Notes: generated from the letters alone by a model not told the origin. Numbered from the stretch's first letter, positions 45,643 to 55,121 are shown. The stretch is DNA of 64,000 bases from an uncultured Lachnospiraceae bacterium (GCA_947652735.1 CANTEG010000006.1:1-64000); one strand, 5' to 3'. Made by a program: numbers and translations.

Positions 45643-47007
45643 ATGATTAGTATCAATGAAGTTATAGAAACAAACGAAATGATTCAAAAAATGAATCTGG
45701 ATGTAAGAACAATCACAATGGGAATCAGTCTTCTTGATTGTGTAGGTAAGGATTTGCAGGATACCTGCGATAAAATTTACAACAAGATAACCACGTCTGC
45801 AAAGGATCTTGTGGCAACGGGACAGGACATATCAAAGAAATACGGGATTCCAATTGTACACAAAAGAATATCAGTGACACCGATAGCACTTGTTGGAGGT
45901 TCCGTGTGTAAAAGCTCGTCTGATTTTGTTGAGATAGCAAAAACGCTTGACGCAGCGGCAGTAAAATGCGGAGTCAACTTTATAGGCGGATACTCTGCAC
46001 TTGTGTCAAAGGGTATGACAGATGCGGATGAGCTTTTAATTAGGTCCATTCCGGAGGCACTTGCCGTTACTTCCAAGGTGTGCAGTTCAATCAATACAGG
46101 CTCCACGAAAACAGGAATTAACATGGATGCAGTAAAGCTTATCGGAGAAATCATCCGTGAGACCGCAGAGCTTACAAAGGATGAAGGCTCAATCGGATGT
46201 GCCAAATTTGTCGTATTTTGTAATGCGCCTGATGATAATCCGTTTATGGCAGGAGCGTTTCATGGCGTTACCGAGGCTGATAGAATTATAAATGTAGGCG
46301 TAAGTGGTCCCGGTGTTGTAAAGGCGGCAATTGAGTCGGTTCGTGGAAAGGATTTCGAAGTGCTTTGCGAGACAATAAAGAAAACAGCGTTCAAGATTAC
46401 AAGAGTAGGACAGCTTGTTGCAAAGGAAGCATCAGAGAGGCTTGGAATACCGTTTGGAATTATAGATTTGTCACTTGCTCCTACCCCTGCGGTTGGGGAC
46501 AGTGTGGGTGAAATATTGGAGGAGATCGGGCTTGAGTATGCAGGTGCACCAGGAACTACAGCCGCACTTGCAATGTTAAATGATCAGGTGAAAAAGGGCG
46601 GTGTTATGGCATCGTCATATGTAGGCGGTTTAAGTGGTGCATTTATCCCTGTAAGCGAGGACCAGAGAATGATAGATGCAGTTGCCGCAGGTGCACTCAC
46701 CCTTGAGAAGCTTGAGGCAATGACTTGTGTATGTTCGGTAGGACTTGATATGATTGCTATACCGGGTGACACAAAGGCAACGACTATTTCAGGAATTATT
46801 GCAGACGAAATGGCACTTGGAATGGTAAATCAGAAGACGACAGCCGTGAGAATTATACCTGTAATAGGCAAGGATATAGGAGACACTGTTGAATTCGGCG
46901 GACTTTTAGGATATGCACCTATTATGCCAGTCAATCAATATTCGTGTGATGCATTTATAAACCGTGGAGGCAGAATACCTGCACCGATTCACAGCTTTAA
47001 AAACTAA
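45643..47007 (+). CDS. PFL-like glycyl-radical-fold protein of UPF0210 (DUF711)
   Basis: A 454-residue cytoplasmic protein of the DUF711/UPF0210 family, whose fold is related to pyruvate formate-lyase but whose reaction is not established. Characteristic segments include [12 protein letters not shown], the [12 protein letters not shown] stretch and [17 protein letters not shown] see no clear glycyl-radical consensus (RVxGY-type) at the C-terminus, so radical chemistry should not be assumed. It follows its ACT partner closely and is near full family length. Confidence 0.85.
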   Translation: MISINEVIETNEMIQKMNLDVRTITMGISLLDCVGKDLQDTCDKIYNKITTSAKDLVATGQDISKKYGIPIVHKRISVTPIALVGGSVCKSSSDFVEIAKTLDAAAVKCGVNFIGGYSALVSKGMTDADELLIRSIPEALAVTSKVCSSINTGSTKTGINMDAVKLIGEIIRETAELTKDEGSIGCAKFVVFCNAPDDNPFMAGAFHGVTEADRIINVGVSGPGVVKAAIESVRGKDFEVLCETIKKTAFKITRVGQLVAKEASERLGIPFGIIDLSLAPTPAVGDSVGEILEEIGLEYAGAPGTTAALAMLNDQVKKGGVMASSYVGGLSGAFIPVSEDQRMIDAVAAGALTLEKLEAMTCVCSVGLDMIAIPGDTKATTISGIIADEMALGMVNQKTTAVRIIPVIGKDIGDTVEFGGLLGYAPIMPVNQYSCDAFINRGGRIPAPIHSFKN

Positions 47008-47026
47008 GCAAAAAGGAGTTACAAAT

Positions 47027-48892
47027 ATGTCTCTTGCCCTGAAAGAACGGATTTTAATGAATATAGAAAAACCTGCCAGATATATAGGAAATGAAGTTAA
47101 TATGGTGAAGAAAAATCCTTGTGATGTGGATGTGAGAATTGCCATGTGTTTTCCTGATGTCTATGAGATTGGAATGTCATATCTTGGAATTCAGATTATA
47201 TATGACATGTTTAACAGGAGGGAGGATACATACTGCGAGAGAGTTTACAGTCCGTGGCCTGATTTGGATAAGGTAATGAGAGAGGAGGATATCCCTCTCT
47301 TTTCTCTTGAAACACAGTCTCCCATAAGCGATTTTGACATGCTGGGAATCACAATCCAGTATGAAATGTGCTACACAAATATATTGCAGGTGATAGATTT
47401 GTCAAAGATACCTGTTTTTGCAAGGGACAGGAAAAAAAGTGACCCGCTTGTAATAGGGGGAGGACCATGCACGGTTAACCCTGAGCCGATTGCCGATTTT
47501 TTTGATATGTTTTATATAGGTGAGGCGGAAACCTCCTATGATGAGTTAATTGATTTAATAAAGGTATATAAAAAATCTGATATGACAAGGGCGGAATTTT
47601 TGAGAAAAGCTTCCCACATTTCAGGCATTTATGTACCGTCATTGTATGATGTTGTTTACAATGATGATATGACAATTAAAAGCGTTTTGCCGCTTTATGA
47701 TGACGTGCCTGCAAAGGTAAAAAGACAGGTGGTTACGGACTTTAAACATGTAACCTATCCTATGAAGCCTGTGGTTCCGTATCTTCAGGCAACACAGGAC
47801 AGGGTATGTCTTGAGATAATGAGAGGCTGTATACGCGGATGCAGGTTTTGTCAGGCAGGAATGATTTACCGTCCTACAAGGCAAAAGGATGTGGGGATGC
47901 TGAAGGAATATGCAAGACAAATGCTTGACGGTACAGGGTATGAAGAGATATCCTTAAGCTCACTCAGCTCAAGTGATTACATGTACTTGGACGAGCTTTT
48001 AAATTATCTGATATCCTTAAAGGAGACTGACCATGTAAATGTGTCTCTGCCGTCACTTAGAATAGATGCATTTTCACTTGATGTGATGAGTAAGGTTCAG
48101 GATATAAAAAAGAGTTCACTCACATTTGCCGCCGAAGCAGGTTCACAGAGGCTCCGTGATGTTATAAATAAGGGAATCACCGAGGAAGATATACTAAACG
48201 GAAGCAGACAGGCATTTATGGGCGGCTGGGATAAGGTTAAGCTTTATTTTATGATGGGGCTGCCTACGGAGCAGGACGGGGATTTGCTTGGGATTGCAGA
48301 GCTTGCAGAAAAAATATCCGAGGAATATTTTGATGCGGTTCCGAAAGAAAAAAGAAACGGACGTGTTATGGTGAATGCGTCATCCTCATTTTTTGTGCCA
48401 AAGCCTTTTACGCCGTTTCAGTGGGCGCCAATGATAAGCGGTGAGGAATACACAAGGAGAGCTTATTTTGTTAAGGACTCATTTATGGCACAAAAAAATA
48501 AAAAAAGTCTTAAGTTTACATACCATGATGCGGGAATATCAGTGCTTGAGGGGGTTTTGGCACGTGGGGACAGAAGACTGTGCAAAAGTATTTATGACAC
48601 ATATAAAAAGGGTGCCATATTTGATGCGTGGACAGAATTTTTTGATATGGACAGATATATTGACTCTTTCAAGGAGAACAATATTGATATGGATTTTTAT
48701 ACTGCACGTACAAGAAATGATGACGAGATTTTTCCGTGGGACCATATTGATGCAGGGGTTTCCAAAGCATTTCTTCTTAAGGAATGGAAAAGGGCAAAGG
48801 AGGGCACTGTTACCCCGAATTGCAGAATGAAGTGTCAGGGCTGTGGTTCTGCCGTGTATGGAGGAGGTGTCTGCTTTGAAGCTGAGAATTAA
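47027..48892 (+). CDS. B12-binding-type radical SAM protein (TIGR03960 family)
   Basis: A 621-residue protein. An N-terminal region similar to B12-binding domains (about 30-200) precedes a radical SAM core with the cluster motif CIRGCRFC (Cys268, Cys272, Cys275) and a C-terminal extension ending in CRMKCQGCG, a second cysteine cluster. The reaction is unknown. It is regularly paired with the TIGR03936 (DUF2344) gene that overlaps it by 17 nt and lies before the RNase G and rplU genes, suggesting RNA or ribosome modification. ATG 47027 has AAAGGAG; the upstream start at 46964 lies inside the preceding gene. Confidence 0.88.
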   Translation: MSLALKERILMNIEKPARYIGNEVNMVKKNPCDVDVRIAMCFPDVYEIGMSYLGIQIIYDMFNRREDTYCERVYSPWPDLDKVMREEDIPLFSLETQSPISDFDMLGITIQYEMCYTNILQVIDLSKIPVFARDRKKSDPLVIGGGPCTVNPEPIADFFDMFYIGEAETSYDELIDLIKVYKKSDMTRAEFLRKASHISGIYVPSLYDVVYNDDMTIKSVLPLYDDVPAKVKRQVVTDFKHVTYPMKPVVPYLQATQDRVCLEIMRGCIRGCRFCQAGMIYRPTRQKDVGMLKEYARQMLDGTGYEEISLSSLSSSDYMYLDELLNYLISLKETDHVNVSLPSLRIDAFSLDVMSKVQDIKKSSLTFAAEAGSQRLRDVINKGITEEDILNGSRQAFMGGWDKVKLYFMMGLPTEQDGDLLGIAELAEKISEEYFDAVPKEKRNGRVMVNASSSFFVPKPFTPFQWAPMISGEEYTRRAYFVKDSFMAQKNKKSLKFTYHDAGISVLEGVLARGDRRLCKSIYDTYKKGAIFDAWTEFFDMDRYIDSFKENNIDMDFYTARTRNDDEIFPWDHIDAGVSKAFLLKEWKRAKEGTVTPNCRMKCQGCGSAVYGGGVCFEAEN

Positions 48893-49607
48893 ATACGAAA
48901 AAACAGGTGTTTTAAGGTTTATCGGGCACCTTGATGTAATGAGATATTTCCAAAAGGCAATCAGACGTGCAAAGCTTGATGTGGCGTATTCCAAAGGGTT
49001 TTCACCCCACCAGATTATTTCTTTTGCAGCACCAATGCCACTTGGAATGACATCATCAGGTGAATATTTTGACGGAGAATTTGTATCAGTCACGACGGCG
49101 GAAGATATGAAAAACAGGCTGAATGATACAATGGCAGATGGTATTAAGGTTTTGGATATCACCATGCTTCCTGAAAACGCAAAAAATTCAATGTCCGTTG
49201 TGTCGGCATCAGATTACTTCATATACACCAATGAGGAGTGTGAAAACGATTACATGGAAAGGCTTATTTCCAAAATAGATGAATTAAAATGCCTTGAACA
49301 TGTAGAAGTGCTGAAAAAGACAAAAACGAAGGAAGAGATGTCAGATATAAAGCCATACATATATGAGATTAAGAAATTTAATTACACGATTGCTGAAAAT
49401 GGTGTGAATGAAAGTAAAAGTGGGATATATATGCTGCTTGCTTCAGGAAGCAGAATGAATGTAAAGCCTGAGTCTGTTCTCGGTGCTCTTGCAGGACTTT
49501 CGGGTGTGGAATATAACCCTTATGATTACAGGGTACACAGGCTGGAGACATACATGGGAGAAAGAGATTGTTTGGAACCGCTCTTGCGGGCAGGAGCTAT
49601 TTTTTAG
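48876..49607 (+). CDS. TIGR03936/DUF2344 radical-SAM-associated protein
   Basis: A 243-residue protein of DUF2344, found fused to or beside TIGR03960 radical SAM proteins. The start region KLRIKYEKTGVLRFIGHLD and YSKGFSPHQIISFAAPMPLG are typical. I prefer TTG 48876, 8 nt after the strong AGGAGG at 48862-48867; an ATG at 48858 would add six residues but lies inside the ribosome-binding site. The 17-nt overlap with the radical SAM gene points to translational coupling and a shared complex. Function unknown. Confidence 0.85.
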   Translation: MKLRIKYEKTGVLRFIGHLDVMRYFQKAIRRAKLDVAYSKGFSPHQIISFAAPMPLGMTSSGEYFDGEFVSVTTAEDMKNRLNDTMADGIKVLDITMLPENAKNSMSVVSASDYFIYTNEECENDYMERLISKIDELKCLEHVEVLKKTKTKEEMSDIKPYIYEIKKFNYTIAENGVNESKSGIYMLLASGSRMNVKPESVLGALAGLSGVEYNPYDYRVHRLETYMGERDCLEPLLRAGAIF

Positions 49608-49623
49608 TTAATGGGGTTTTTAT

Positions 49624-50826
49624 ATGGATACTAAATTTATAATGACAAAAATAAAAGGAATATCAGTAGGATGTATAATAGAAAACAATACACCTGTGGA
49701 TATAAGATGCTATGAGGAGGAGTCACTGATTGGAAATATTTATGTGGCAAAAGTATCCAATATTGTAAAAAATATTAATGCGGCATTTGTTGATATAAAA
49801 AGTAACATGAGCTGCTATCTGCCGCTTGAGGATTATGATGGTGAAATACCGCTTAAAACCGGACATGAAATCATTGTACAGGTTATAAAGGACGGTATGA
49901 AGACAAAACAGCCAACTGTCACCACCCACATATCGTTGAATGGGGAATATACGGCAGTGCGGCGCGGTGGTTCCATTGGTGTATCTGCAAAAATAAAGAG
50001 TGACAAGTTAAGAAACCGTCTTAAGCAAATCGCAAAGAGTGCACTGGATGATATAAGAAAAGAATGTCTGTGCAGAGATACGAATTATGGAATTGTGTTT
50101 AGAACGAAGACAGCAGATTTTTTCATGGATGAAAGTAATACGGAAGAAGATGAAAAAAAATACGAGGAGTTGCTGTATAATGATGTAGTGCAAACGGTTA
50201 AAACTTTGGATGACATGCTTTACAAGGCGAAATACCGGACACCGTACTCGGTAATCAGAACCAGTGAAGAATACATTAAGGATTTAGCAGGTATGCGCGG
50301 AAATGTGAAGGTAGTGACAGACGATAAGGACATATATGACCATATTGTCAGCCGGGATGTTGTAACGGAGGTTGAGCTTTATGATGATGAGATGATTTCA
50401 TTAGATTCATGTTATGGTGTGAGCAGTGCCATAAATAAAAGCCTGCAAAAGAAGGTAGAGCTTAAGTCGGGCGGCTATCTGATTATTGAAAATACAGAGG
50501 CAATGACGGTCATTGATGTTAACAGCGGAAGGTCAATTAACAGAAGAAATAAAGAGGATGATATCTACAAGGTAAATATTCAGGCTGTCCACGAAATAGG
50601 AAAACAGTTGAAGCTTAGAAATTTAAGTGGAATTATCATTATAGATTTTATAAGTATGACCTTACCCAAAAATGAGAGTAGAATTATAAGTGAATTGAAA
50701 TACGTTACATCCTTTGACTATGTAGGTGTAAATGTATACGAAATGACAAGACTCGGACTTGTTGAGATGACGAGAAAAAAGGTAAGAAGACCTCTCCATG
50801 AGGTATTTGCACAATTTGACTCTTGA
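49624..50826 (+). CDS. rng: Ribonuclease E/G family protein, short form
   Basis: A 400-residue endoribonuclease-like protein. An S1-type RNA-binding region is inserted early (about 35-120: IGNIYVAKVSNI...AAFVDI), followed by the RNase E/G catalytic core with conserved acidic residues in MTVIDVNSG and GIIIIDFI. The usual zinc-link (CPxC) segment that joins subunits and the small C-terminal domain are missing: the protein ends in RRPLHEVFAQFDS soon after the MTRKKVRR block. The second Asp of the common DFIDM motif is Ser here. It may process rRNA or mRNA. No good ribosome-binding site is seen (GGGG 8 nt upstream). Confidence 0.85.
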   Translation: MDTKFIMTKIKGISVGCIIENNTPVDIRCYEEESLIGNIYVAKVSNIVKNINAAFVDIKSNMSCYLPLEDYDGEIPLKTGHEIIVQVIKDGMKTKQPTVTTHISLNGEYTAVRRGGSIGVSAKIKSDKLRNRLKQIAKSALDDIRKECLCRDTNYGIVFRTKTADFFMDESNTEEDEKKYEELLYNDVVQTVKTLDDMLYKAKYRTPYSVIRTSEEYIKDLAGMRGNVKVVTDDKDIYDHIVSRDVVTEVELYDDEMISLDSCYGVSSAINKSLQKKVELKSGGYLIIENTEAMTVIDVNSGRSINRRNKEDDIYKVNIQAVHEIGKQLKLRNLSGIIIIDFISMTLPKNESRIISELKYVTSFDYVGVNVYEMTRLGLVEMTRKKVRRPLHEVFAQFDS

Positions 50827-50851
50827 CTTTGTTTTGTCAAGGTGCTATATT
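50823..50851 (+). promoter_or_regulatory. Promoter for the rplU-rpmA operon
   Basis: TTGACT (50823-50828) and TATATT (50846-50851) are separated by 17 bp, starting within the last codons of the RNase gene. It lies just before the L21 leader. CTTGAC/GTCAAG (50822-50841) can also pair, but lacks a T run. Confidence 0.75.
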
Positions 50852-50855
50852 ATGT

Positions 50856-50928
50856 GAGTATGCCGCACAGTGAGGTAAAAGTCTGCCCGATGGCAGCACC
50901 GAAGCTGGCGAGTAATGATAATAGGAGG
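50856..50928 (+). promoter_or_regulatory. Ribosomal protein L21 leader RNA
   Basis: The untranslated region before rplU contains segments (GCCGCACAGTGAGGTAAAAG, CTGCCCGATGGCAG, AGCTGGCGAG) that resemble the L21 leader found in Firmicutes, where L21 is thought to regulate its own operon. CTGCC/GGCAG (50883-50896) forms a stem. The match is by eye; a covariance-model search for the L21 leader family would confirm it. Confidence 0.7.
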
Positions 50929-50935
50929 TAACCAT

Positions 50936-51241
50936 ATGTACGCAGTTATAGCAACAGGCGGTAAGCAGTACAAGGTAGCTGAAGGAGATGTCATTAAGGT
51001 TGAGAAGCTTAATGCAGAGGAAGGCTCTGAGGTATCATTTGATGTTGTTGCAGTAAACACTGACAAAGATATGATTTGTGGTGAGGCTTGCAAGAATGCT
51101 TCAGTAAAGGCAACTGTTCTTGGCGAGGGTAAAGGCAAGAAAGTTGTTGTATACAAGTACAAGAGAAAGACCGGCTATCACAAGAAGCAGGGTCACAGAC
51201 AGCCTTATACTCAGGTTAAGATTAGTGCGATCAACGCTTAA
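50936..51241 (+). CDS. rplU: 50S ribosomal protein L21
   Basis: A 101-residue large-subunit ribosomal protein. Hallmarks: MYAVIATGGKQYKVAEGDVI at the N-terminus, and the basic KYKRKTGYHKKQGHRQPYT near the C-terminus. The start has AGGAGG. It opens the rplU-prp-rpmA operon, behind its own promoter and leader. Confidence 0.97.
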   Translation: MYAVIATGGKQYKVAEGDVIKVEKLNAEEGSEVSFDVVAVNTDKDMICGEACKNASVKATVLGEGKGKKVVVYKYKRKTGYHKKQGHRQPYTQVKISAINA

Positions 51242-51252
51242 TTATTTATAGT

Positions 51253-51579
51253 ATGATTAAGGCAGTATTTTACAGAAATCCTGATATGACCTATATGGGC
51301 TTTTCGTTAGAGGGACATGCAGGCTATGCTGCAAAGGGTAAGGATATCCTTTGTGCAGCGGTGACGGCACTTTCTTTTAACACGATAAATTCCATAGAAG
51401 CTTTGACTGACAACAAGACAAAGGTTGAGGCAGGAGATCCGGGAAATCTGAAATTCAAATTTGAGTCCCCGTCCGATGATAAGGGACAGTTACTTATTCA
51501 ATCACTTGTGATAGGTCTTACTGACTTATACAAGGAGTATGGTGATAGGTTTATAGGAATATACTTCAAGGAGGTGTAA
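51253..51579 (+). CDS. prp: Ribosomal-processing cysteine protease Prp
   Basis: A 108-residue protease (YsxB family) that removes the N-terminal extension of L27 in Firmicutes. The catalytic pair is visible as His22 (in GHAGYA) and Cys34 (in DILCAAVT). It lies between rplU and rpmA, as usual, with its substrate encoded 2 nt downstream: L27 carries the expected cleavage site. No strong ribosome-binding site precedes it, so coupling to rplU is likely. Confidence 0.95.
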   Translation: MIKAVFYRNPDMTYMGFSLEGHAGYAAKGKDILCAAVTALSFNTINSIEALTDNKTKVEAGDPGNLKFKFESPSDDKGQLLIQSLVIGLTDLYKEYGDRFIGIYFKEV

Positions 51580-51581
51580 CT

Positions 51582-51872
51582 ATGTTGAGAATGGATTTAC
51601 AGTTCTTTGCTCATAAGAAGGGTGTCGGTTCTACTAAGAACGGAAGAGATTCAGAGGCAAAGAGACTTGGTGCTAAAAGAGCAGATTGTCAGTTTGTAAA
51701 GGCTGGTAATATTTTATACAGACAGCGTGGAACCAAGATTCATCCTGGTGTAAACGTTGGACGTGGTGGTGACGATACTTTATTTGCACTTGTTGATGGT
51801 GTTGTAAAGTATGAGAGAAAGGGTAGAGACAAGAAGCAGGTTTCTGTCTATCCTGTAGCATCAGCAGAGTAG
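51582..51872 (+). CDS. rpmA: 50S ribosomal protein L27 with cleavable N-terminus
   Basis: A 96-residue protein of the peptidyl-transferase region. The N-terminus [14 protein letters not shown] has the Prp cleavage motif; cutting after Ala10 would expose HKKG, the functional N-terminus. The rest ([15 protein letters not shown], then [10 protein letters not shown] and [11 protein letters not shown]) is typical. The start follows AAGGAGGTG. A terminator follows. Confidence 0.97.
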   Translation: MLRMDLQFFAHKKGVGSTKNGRDSEAKRLGAKRADCQFVKAGNILYRQRGTKIHPGVNVGRGGDDTLFALVDGVVKYERKGRDKKQVSVYPVASAE

Positions 51873-51879
51873 TTTATTA

Positions 51880-51920
51880 AAAAGCTGTTGTACCGGCTGC
51901 CCGGTGTAACAGCTTTTTGC
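51880..51920 (+). terminator. Intrinsic terminator after rpmA
   Basis: AAAAGCTGTT and AACAGCTTTT pair, extended by ACCGG/CCGGT across a small internal mismatch, and a T run follows at 51914-51918. It ends the rplU operon; obg has its own ribosome-binding site 20 nt further on. Confidence 0.88.
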
Positions 51921-51953
51921 TTATTTTTCTATATTCTTAGGAGGCACAGACAA

Positions 51954-53246
51954 ATGTTTGCAGATAGGGCAAAAATATTCATAAAATCCGGAAAAGGCGG
52001 AGATGGACATGTATCATTCAGACGTGAGTTGTATGTGCCAAACGGAGGTCCGGACGGTGGAGATGGCGGAGACGGCGGAGATGTTATATTTGTGGTCGAT
52101 CCGGGTTTAAATACACTGACAGATTTCAGACATGTAAGAAAATATAAAGCAGAAGACGGCGGGGAAGGCGGGAAAAGAAACTGTCATGGAGCAAACGGCA
52201 AGGATGTTATTTTGAAAGTTCCTGCTGGTACGGTTGTCAAGGATTTTGAAACAGGCAAGGTTATTCTGGATATGTCAAACAAAACAGAGCCAGTAACACT
52301 GCTAAAGGGCGGCAGGGGAGGAAAAGGAAACAGACAATATGTCACTGCTGTTATGCAGGCACCAAAATATGCACAGCCGGGCAAACCTGCAAAGGAGCTT
52401 TGGGTTACACTTGAGCTTAAGATGATTGCAGATGTGGGGCTGGTAGGTTTTCCTAACGTGGGTAAATCTACATTTCTTTCAAGAGTTACAAATGCCAAGC
52501 CGAAAATAGCTGATTATCATTTTACAACATTGACTCCTAATTTGGGAGTTGTGGATTTGGGTGAAAAGAATGGATTTGTAATTGCAGATATTCCGGGAAT
52601 CATCGAGGGCGCTTCTGAGGGAGTGGGACTCGGAATAGAATTTTTAAGGCATATCGAGAGAACAAAAGTATTGATTCATATTGTTGATGCGGCATCTGTT
52701 GAGGGCAGGGATCCGATTGTTGATATTGAAGCAATCAACAGGGAACTTGAGGCATACAACGAACAGCTTGCATCAAGACCACAGGTAATAGCGGCGAACA
52801 AATGTGACGCACTGTCACCAGAAGATTATGAGACAGTTATTACCCTGATGCGTGAGGAGTATGAGCCAAAGGGGATAAAGGTGTTCCCGATTTCGGCAGT
52901 TTCGGGTAACGGACTTAAGGAGTTGTTGTGGTATGTAAATGACTTAGTAAAGGAAGCCCCGGATGAAATCATAGAATTTGCGCCTGAAATGGACATTGAT
53001 ATGGTGGATAATCCCGATTTACCGTTTGAAGTTACAAAGTCTGCCGATGAGGAGCATTTATTTATTGTCGAGGGACCAAGAATTGAGAGAATGCTTGGAT
53101 ATACCAATCTTGAATCCGAGAAAGGATTTGCATTTTTTCAAAAGTTTCTTAAAGATAACGGAATTTTGGATATGCTTGAGGAGCTTGGAATTGAGGAGGG
53201 CGATACAGTTAAGCTGTATGGTCTTGAATTTGATTATTATAAGTAG
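51954..53246 (+). CDS. obg: GTPase Obg (ribosome assembly)
   Basis: A 430-residue GTPase for late 50S assembly. The glycine-rich Obg domain (about 1-158, with GPDGGDGGDGGDV) precedes the G domain: G1 GFPNVGKS (about 166-173), G3 DIPG, G4 NKCD. A C-terminal OCT domain follows (about 345-430), as in Firmicute Obg. ATG 51954 follows AGGAGG; the longer frame from 51888 would start inside the terminator. Confidence 0.96.
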   Translation: MFADRAKIFIKSGKGGDGHVSFRRELYVPNGGPDGGDGGDGGDVIFVVDPGLNTLTDFRHVRKYKAEDGGEGGKRNCHGANGKDVILKVPAGTVVKDFETGKVILDMSNKTEPVTLLKGGRGGKGNRQYVTAVMQAPKYAQPGKPAKELWVTLELKMIADVGLVGFPNVGKSTFLSRVTNAKPKIADYHFTTLTPNLGVVDLGEKNGFVIADIPGIIEGASEGVGLGIEFLRHIERTKVLIHIVDAASVEGRDPIVDIEAINRELEAYNEQLASRPQVIAANKCDALSPEDYETVITLMREEYEPKGIKVFPISAVSGNGLKELLWYVNDLVKEAPDEIIEFAPEMDIDMVDNPDLPFEVTKSADEEHLFIVEGPRIERMLGYTNLESEKGFAFFQKFLKDNGILDMLEELGIEEGDTVKLYGLEFDYYK

Positions 53247-53282
53247 TGTTTACTGTTTTGTTCAAAGTGTGAGGAGTTATAT

Positions 53283-53564
53283 ATGACAAGTAAGGAAAGA
53301 GCACATTTAAAAGGGCTTGCCATGAATATGGATGCAATAATAAACGTAGGAAAATCAGGTGTGACACCTGAGCTTACGGAGGCTGTTAATGAAGCATTGG
53401 AGAAGCGGGAGCTGATTAAACTCGGAGTGTTAAAGAACTGTGTAGATGATCCGCGTGAGATTGCAAATTCCCTTGCTGAAAGAACAAGAAGTCAGGTTGT
53501 GCAGGTTATAGGAAAGAAAATAGTTTTATACAGGCTGAATAAAAACAAAAAAAATAATAGGTGA
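53283..53564 (+). CDS. yhbY: YhbY-family RNA-binding protein
   Basis: A 93-residue protein made of one CRS1/YhbY (CRM) domain: KERAHLKGLAMN, NVGKSGVTPELTEAV and the ALEKRELIKL stretch. YhbY proteins bind pre-50S particles and act in ribosome assembly. It lies 36 nt after obg and 9 nt before nadD in the standard cluster. GAGGAG precedes the start. Confidence 0.93.
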   Translation: MTSKERAHLKGLAMNMDAIINVGKSGVTPELTEAVNEALEKRELIKLGVLKNCVDDPREIANSLAERTRSQVVQVIGKKIVLYRLNKNKKNNR

Positions 53565-53573
53565 AATAGTTGA

Positions 53574-54200
53574 ATGGGAAGCTGTATTGGAATTTACGGG
53601 GGAACATTTAACCCCATACACAATGGTCATGTTATGCTTATAGAAAATGCATTGGCTCAGTATAGGGATATGGAACGTCTTGTCTTGATGCCCAATAATA
53701 TTCCTGCATATAAGGAAAACGATGATATTATTTCATCCAGGCACAGGCTTGCCATGCTAAAACTTATCGCAGATGAAAATGCGGCTGTTTCAGTTTCGGA
53801 CATGGAGATAAAAAGGGGCGGACTCACATATACCTATGATACATTGTGTGAAATCATCAACGGCAATAAGGAACAGAAAATTTATTTTATTGCAGGCTCT
53901 GATTCCTTGATGAGCATCAGAAAATGGTATAAATACAAGGAAATTCTTGGTATGTGTACGATGCTTATTGCAAGACGTGACGAGGATTACAAAGAAATGG
54001 AAAAATTTCTTTGTGATTTGAGAAATGATGTTAATTTTTTTGATATAAAATTTATCAATATGAATTATGTTGATGTGTCATCATCAGCGATAAGAAAAAA
54101 AATCTCGGAAGGTAATATGCCCTATGGATTATTGCCGGATTCTGTTGTAAAATATATTGAAAAAAATAAGTTGTATGGGTGGACAGGCTATGACACGTGA
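53574..54200 (+). CDS. nadD: Nicotinate-nucleotide adenylyltransferase
   Basis: A 208-residue enzyme joining nicotinate mononucleotide and ATP to form deamido-NAD in NAD synthesis. The nucleotidyltransferase motifs are clear: GGTFNPIHNGH (about 7-17) and SSSAIR near residue 170. It overlaps yqeK by 11 nt, so the two are coupled. ATG 53574 has only a weak TAGGTGA site upstream. Confidence 0.95.
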   Translation: MGSCIGIYGGTFNPIHNGHVMLIENALAQYRDMERLVLMPNNIPAYKENDDIISSRHRLAMLKLIADENAAVSVSDMEIKRGGLTYTYDTLCEIINGNKEQKIYFIAGSDSLMSIRKWYKYKEILGMCTMLIARRDEDYKEMEKFLCDLRNDVNFFDIKFINMNYVDVSSSAIRKKISEGNMPYGLLPDSVVKYIEKNKLYGWTGYDT

Positions 54201-54759
54201 AAAAATGTTAATAAGACTGAAGGGAAAAATAAATGAAAAGCGGTTTGAACATTCACTTGGCGTGGAATACACGGCAGCGTCACTTGCAATGGTTCATGGC
54301 GCTGACATAGAAAAGGCAAGGCTTGCGGGACTTTTACACGATTGTGCAAAGGGACTTGCAACAAAGGAAAAGCTGGAAAAGGCAAGGAAACACAATATAC
54401 CGATAAACAAAATAGAAGAGAAAAATCCAGATATGCTTCATGCCAAGCTTGGTGCATTCTATGCGAAAGCCAAGTATGATGTATATGACGATGAAGTGTT
54501 GTCGGCAATAGAGACACACACGACAGGAAAACCAAACATGACATTGTTGGAAAAAATTATTTTTGTGGCGGATTATATTGAACCGAACAGAAAGTATTTA
54601 AAGGATATGGAGATAATACGAAAAGAGGCATTTACGGATATTGATAAATGTATCGTACATATTCTTAATAGTACGCTTATGTATTTGGAACAAAGGGGCG
54701 GAGATATCGATTATATGTCGAAGATGACGTACAATTATTATATAAATAATTCGAAGTAG
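54190..54759 (+). CDS. yqeK: HD-domain hydrolase YqeK
   Basis: A 189-residue HD-domain metal-dependent phosphohydrolase; family members hydrolyse diadenosine tetraphosphate symmetrically. Motifs: RFEHSLGVEYTA (His about 19), LLHDCAKG (HD pair about 48-49), and a later ETHTTG histidine. I chose ATG 54190, overlapping the nadD stop; upstream in-frame ATGs at 54157 and 54175 lie further inside nadD. It is followed by rsfS 8 nt later. Confidence 0.92.
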   Translation: MTREKMLIRLKGKINEKRFEHSLGVEYTAASLAMVHGADIEKARLAGLLHDCAKGLATKEKLEKARKHNIPINKIEEKNPDMLHAKLGAFYAKAKYDVYDDEVLSAIETHTTGKPNMTLLEKIIFVADYIEPNRKYLKDMEIIRKEAFTDIDKCIVHILNSTLMYLEQRGGDIDYMSKMTYNYYINNSK

Positions 54760-54767
54760 GAGGATAT

Positions 54768-55115
54768 ATGGATTCGAGAAAATACTGTAAACTTGTAACA
54801 GATGCATTACAGGATAAAAAAGGAAATGATATAAAGGTAATTGACATAAGGGAAATATCTTCCATGGGAGATTATTTTATCATAGCGGACGGATTAAACA
54901 GAAATCAGGTGCAAGCTATGTGTGACGCTGTGGAGGAGGTTTTATCCGCCGCAGGTGCACGGCTTAAAAATAGGGAAGGTTATGCAAATGGAGGATGGAT
55001 TTTGTTGGATTATTATGATATAATAGTCCATATATTTTCTGAGGAAGAAAGAAACTTTTATGATTTAGAGCACATATGGCGTGACGGTATTTTAGTGCAG
55101 TTGGGAGATTTATAG
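54768..55115 (+). CDS. rsfS: Ribosomal silencing factor RsfS
   Basis: A 115-residue protein that binds L14 and blocks subunit joining when nutrients are scarce. The family pattern is clear: IDIREISSMGDYFIIADG, NRNQVQAM and WILLDYYDIIVHIFSEEER. TAGGAGG precedes the start. It closes the obg-to-rsfS cluster; the next gene starts 6 nt later and is probably co-transcribed. Confidence 0.95.
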   Translation: MDSRKYCKLVTDALQDKKGNDIKVIDIREISSMGDYFIIADGLNRNQVQAMCDAVEEVLSAAGARLKNREGYANGGWILLDYYDIIVHIFSEEERNFYDLEHIWRDGILVQLGDL

Positions 55116-55121
55116 AAGTCA

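Noticed and set aside
48539-49165. A 208-codon open frame on the minus strand
   Set aside because: It overlaps two well-supported genes (radical SAM and DUF2344) and shows no domain.
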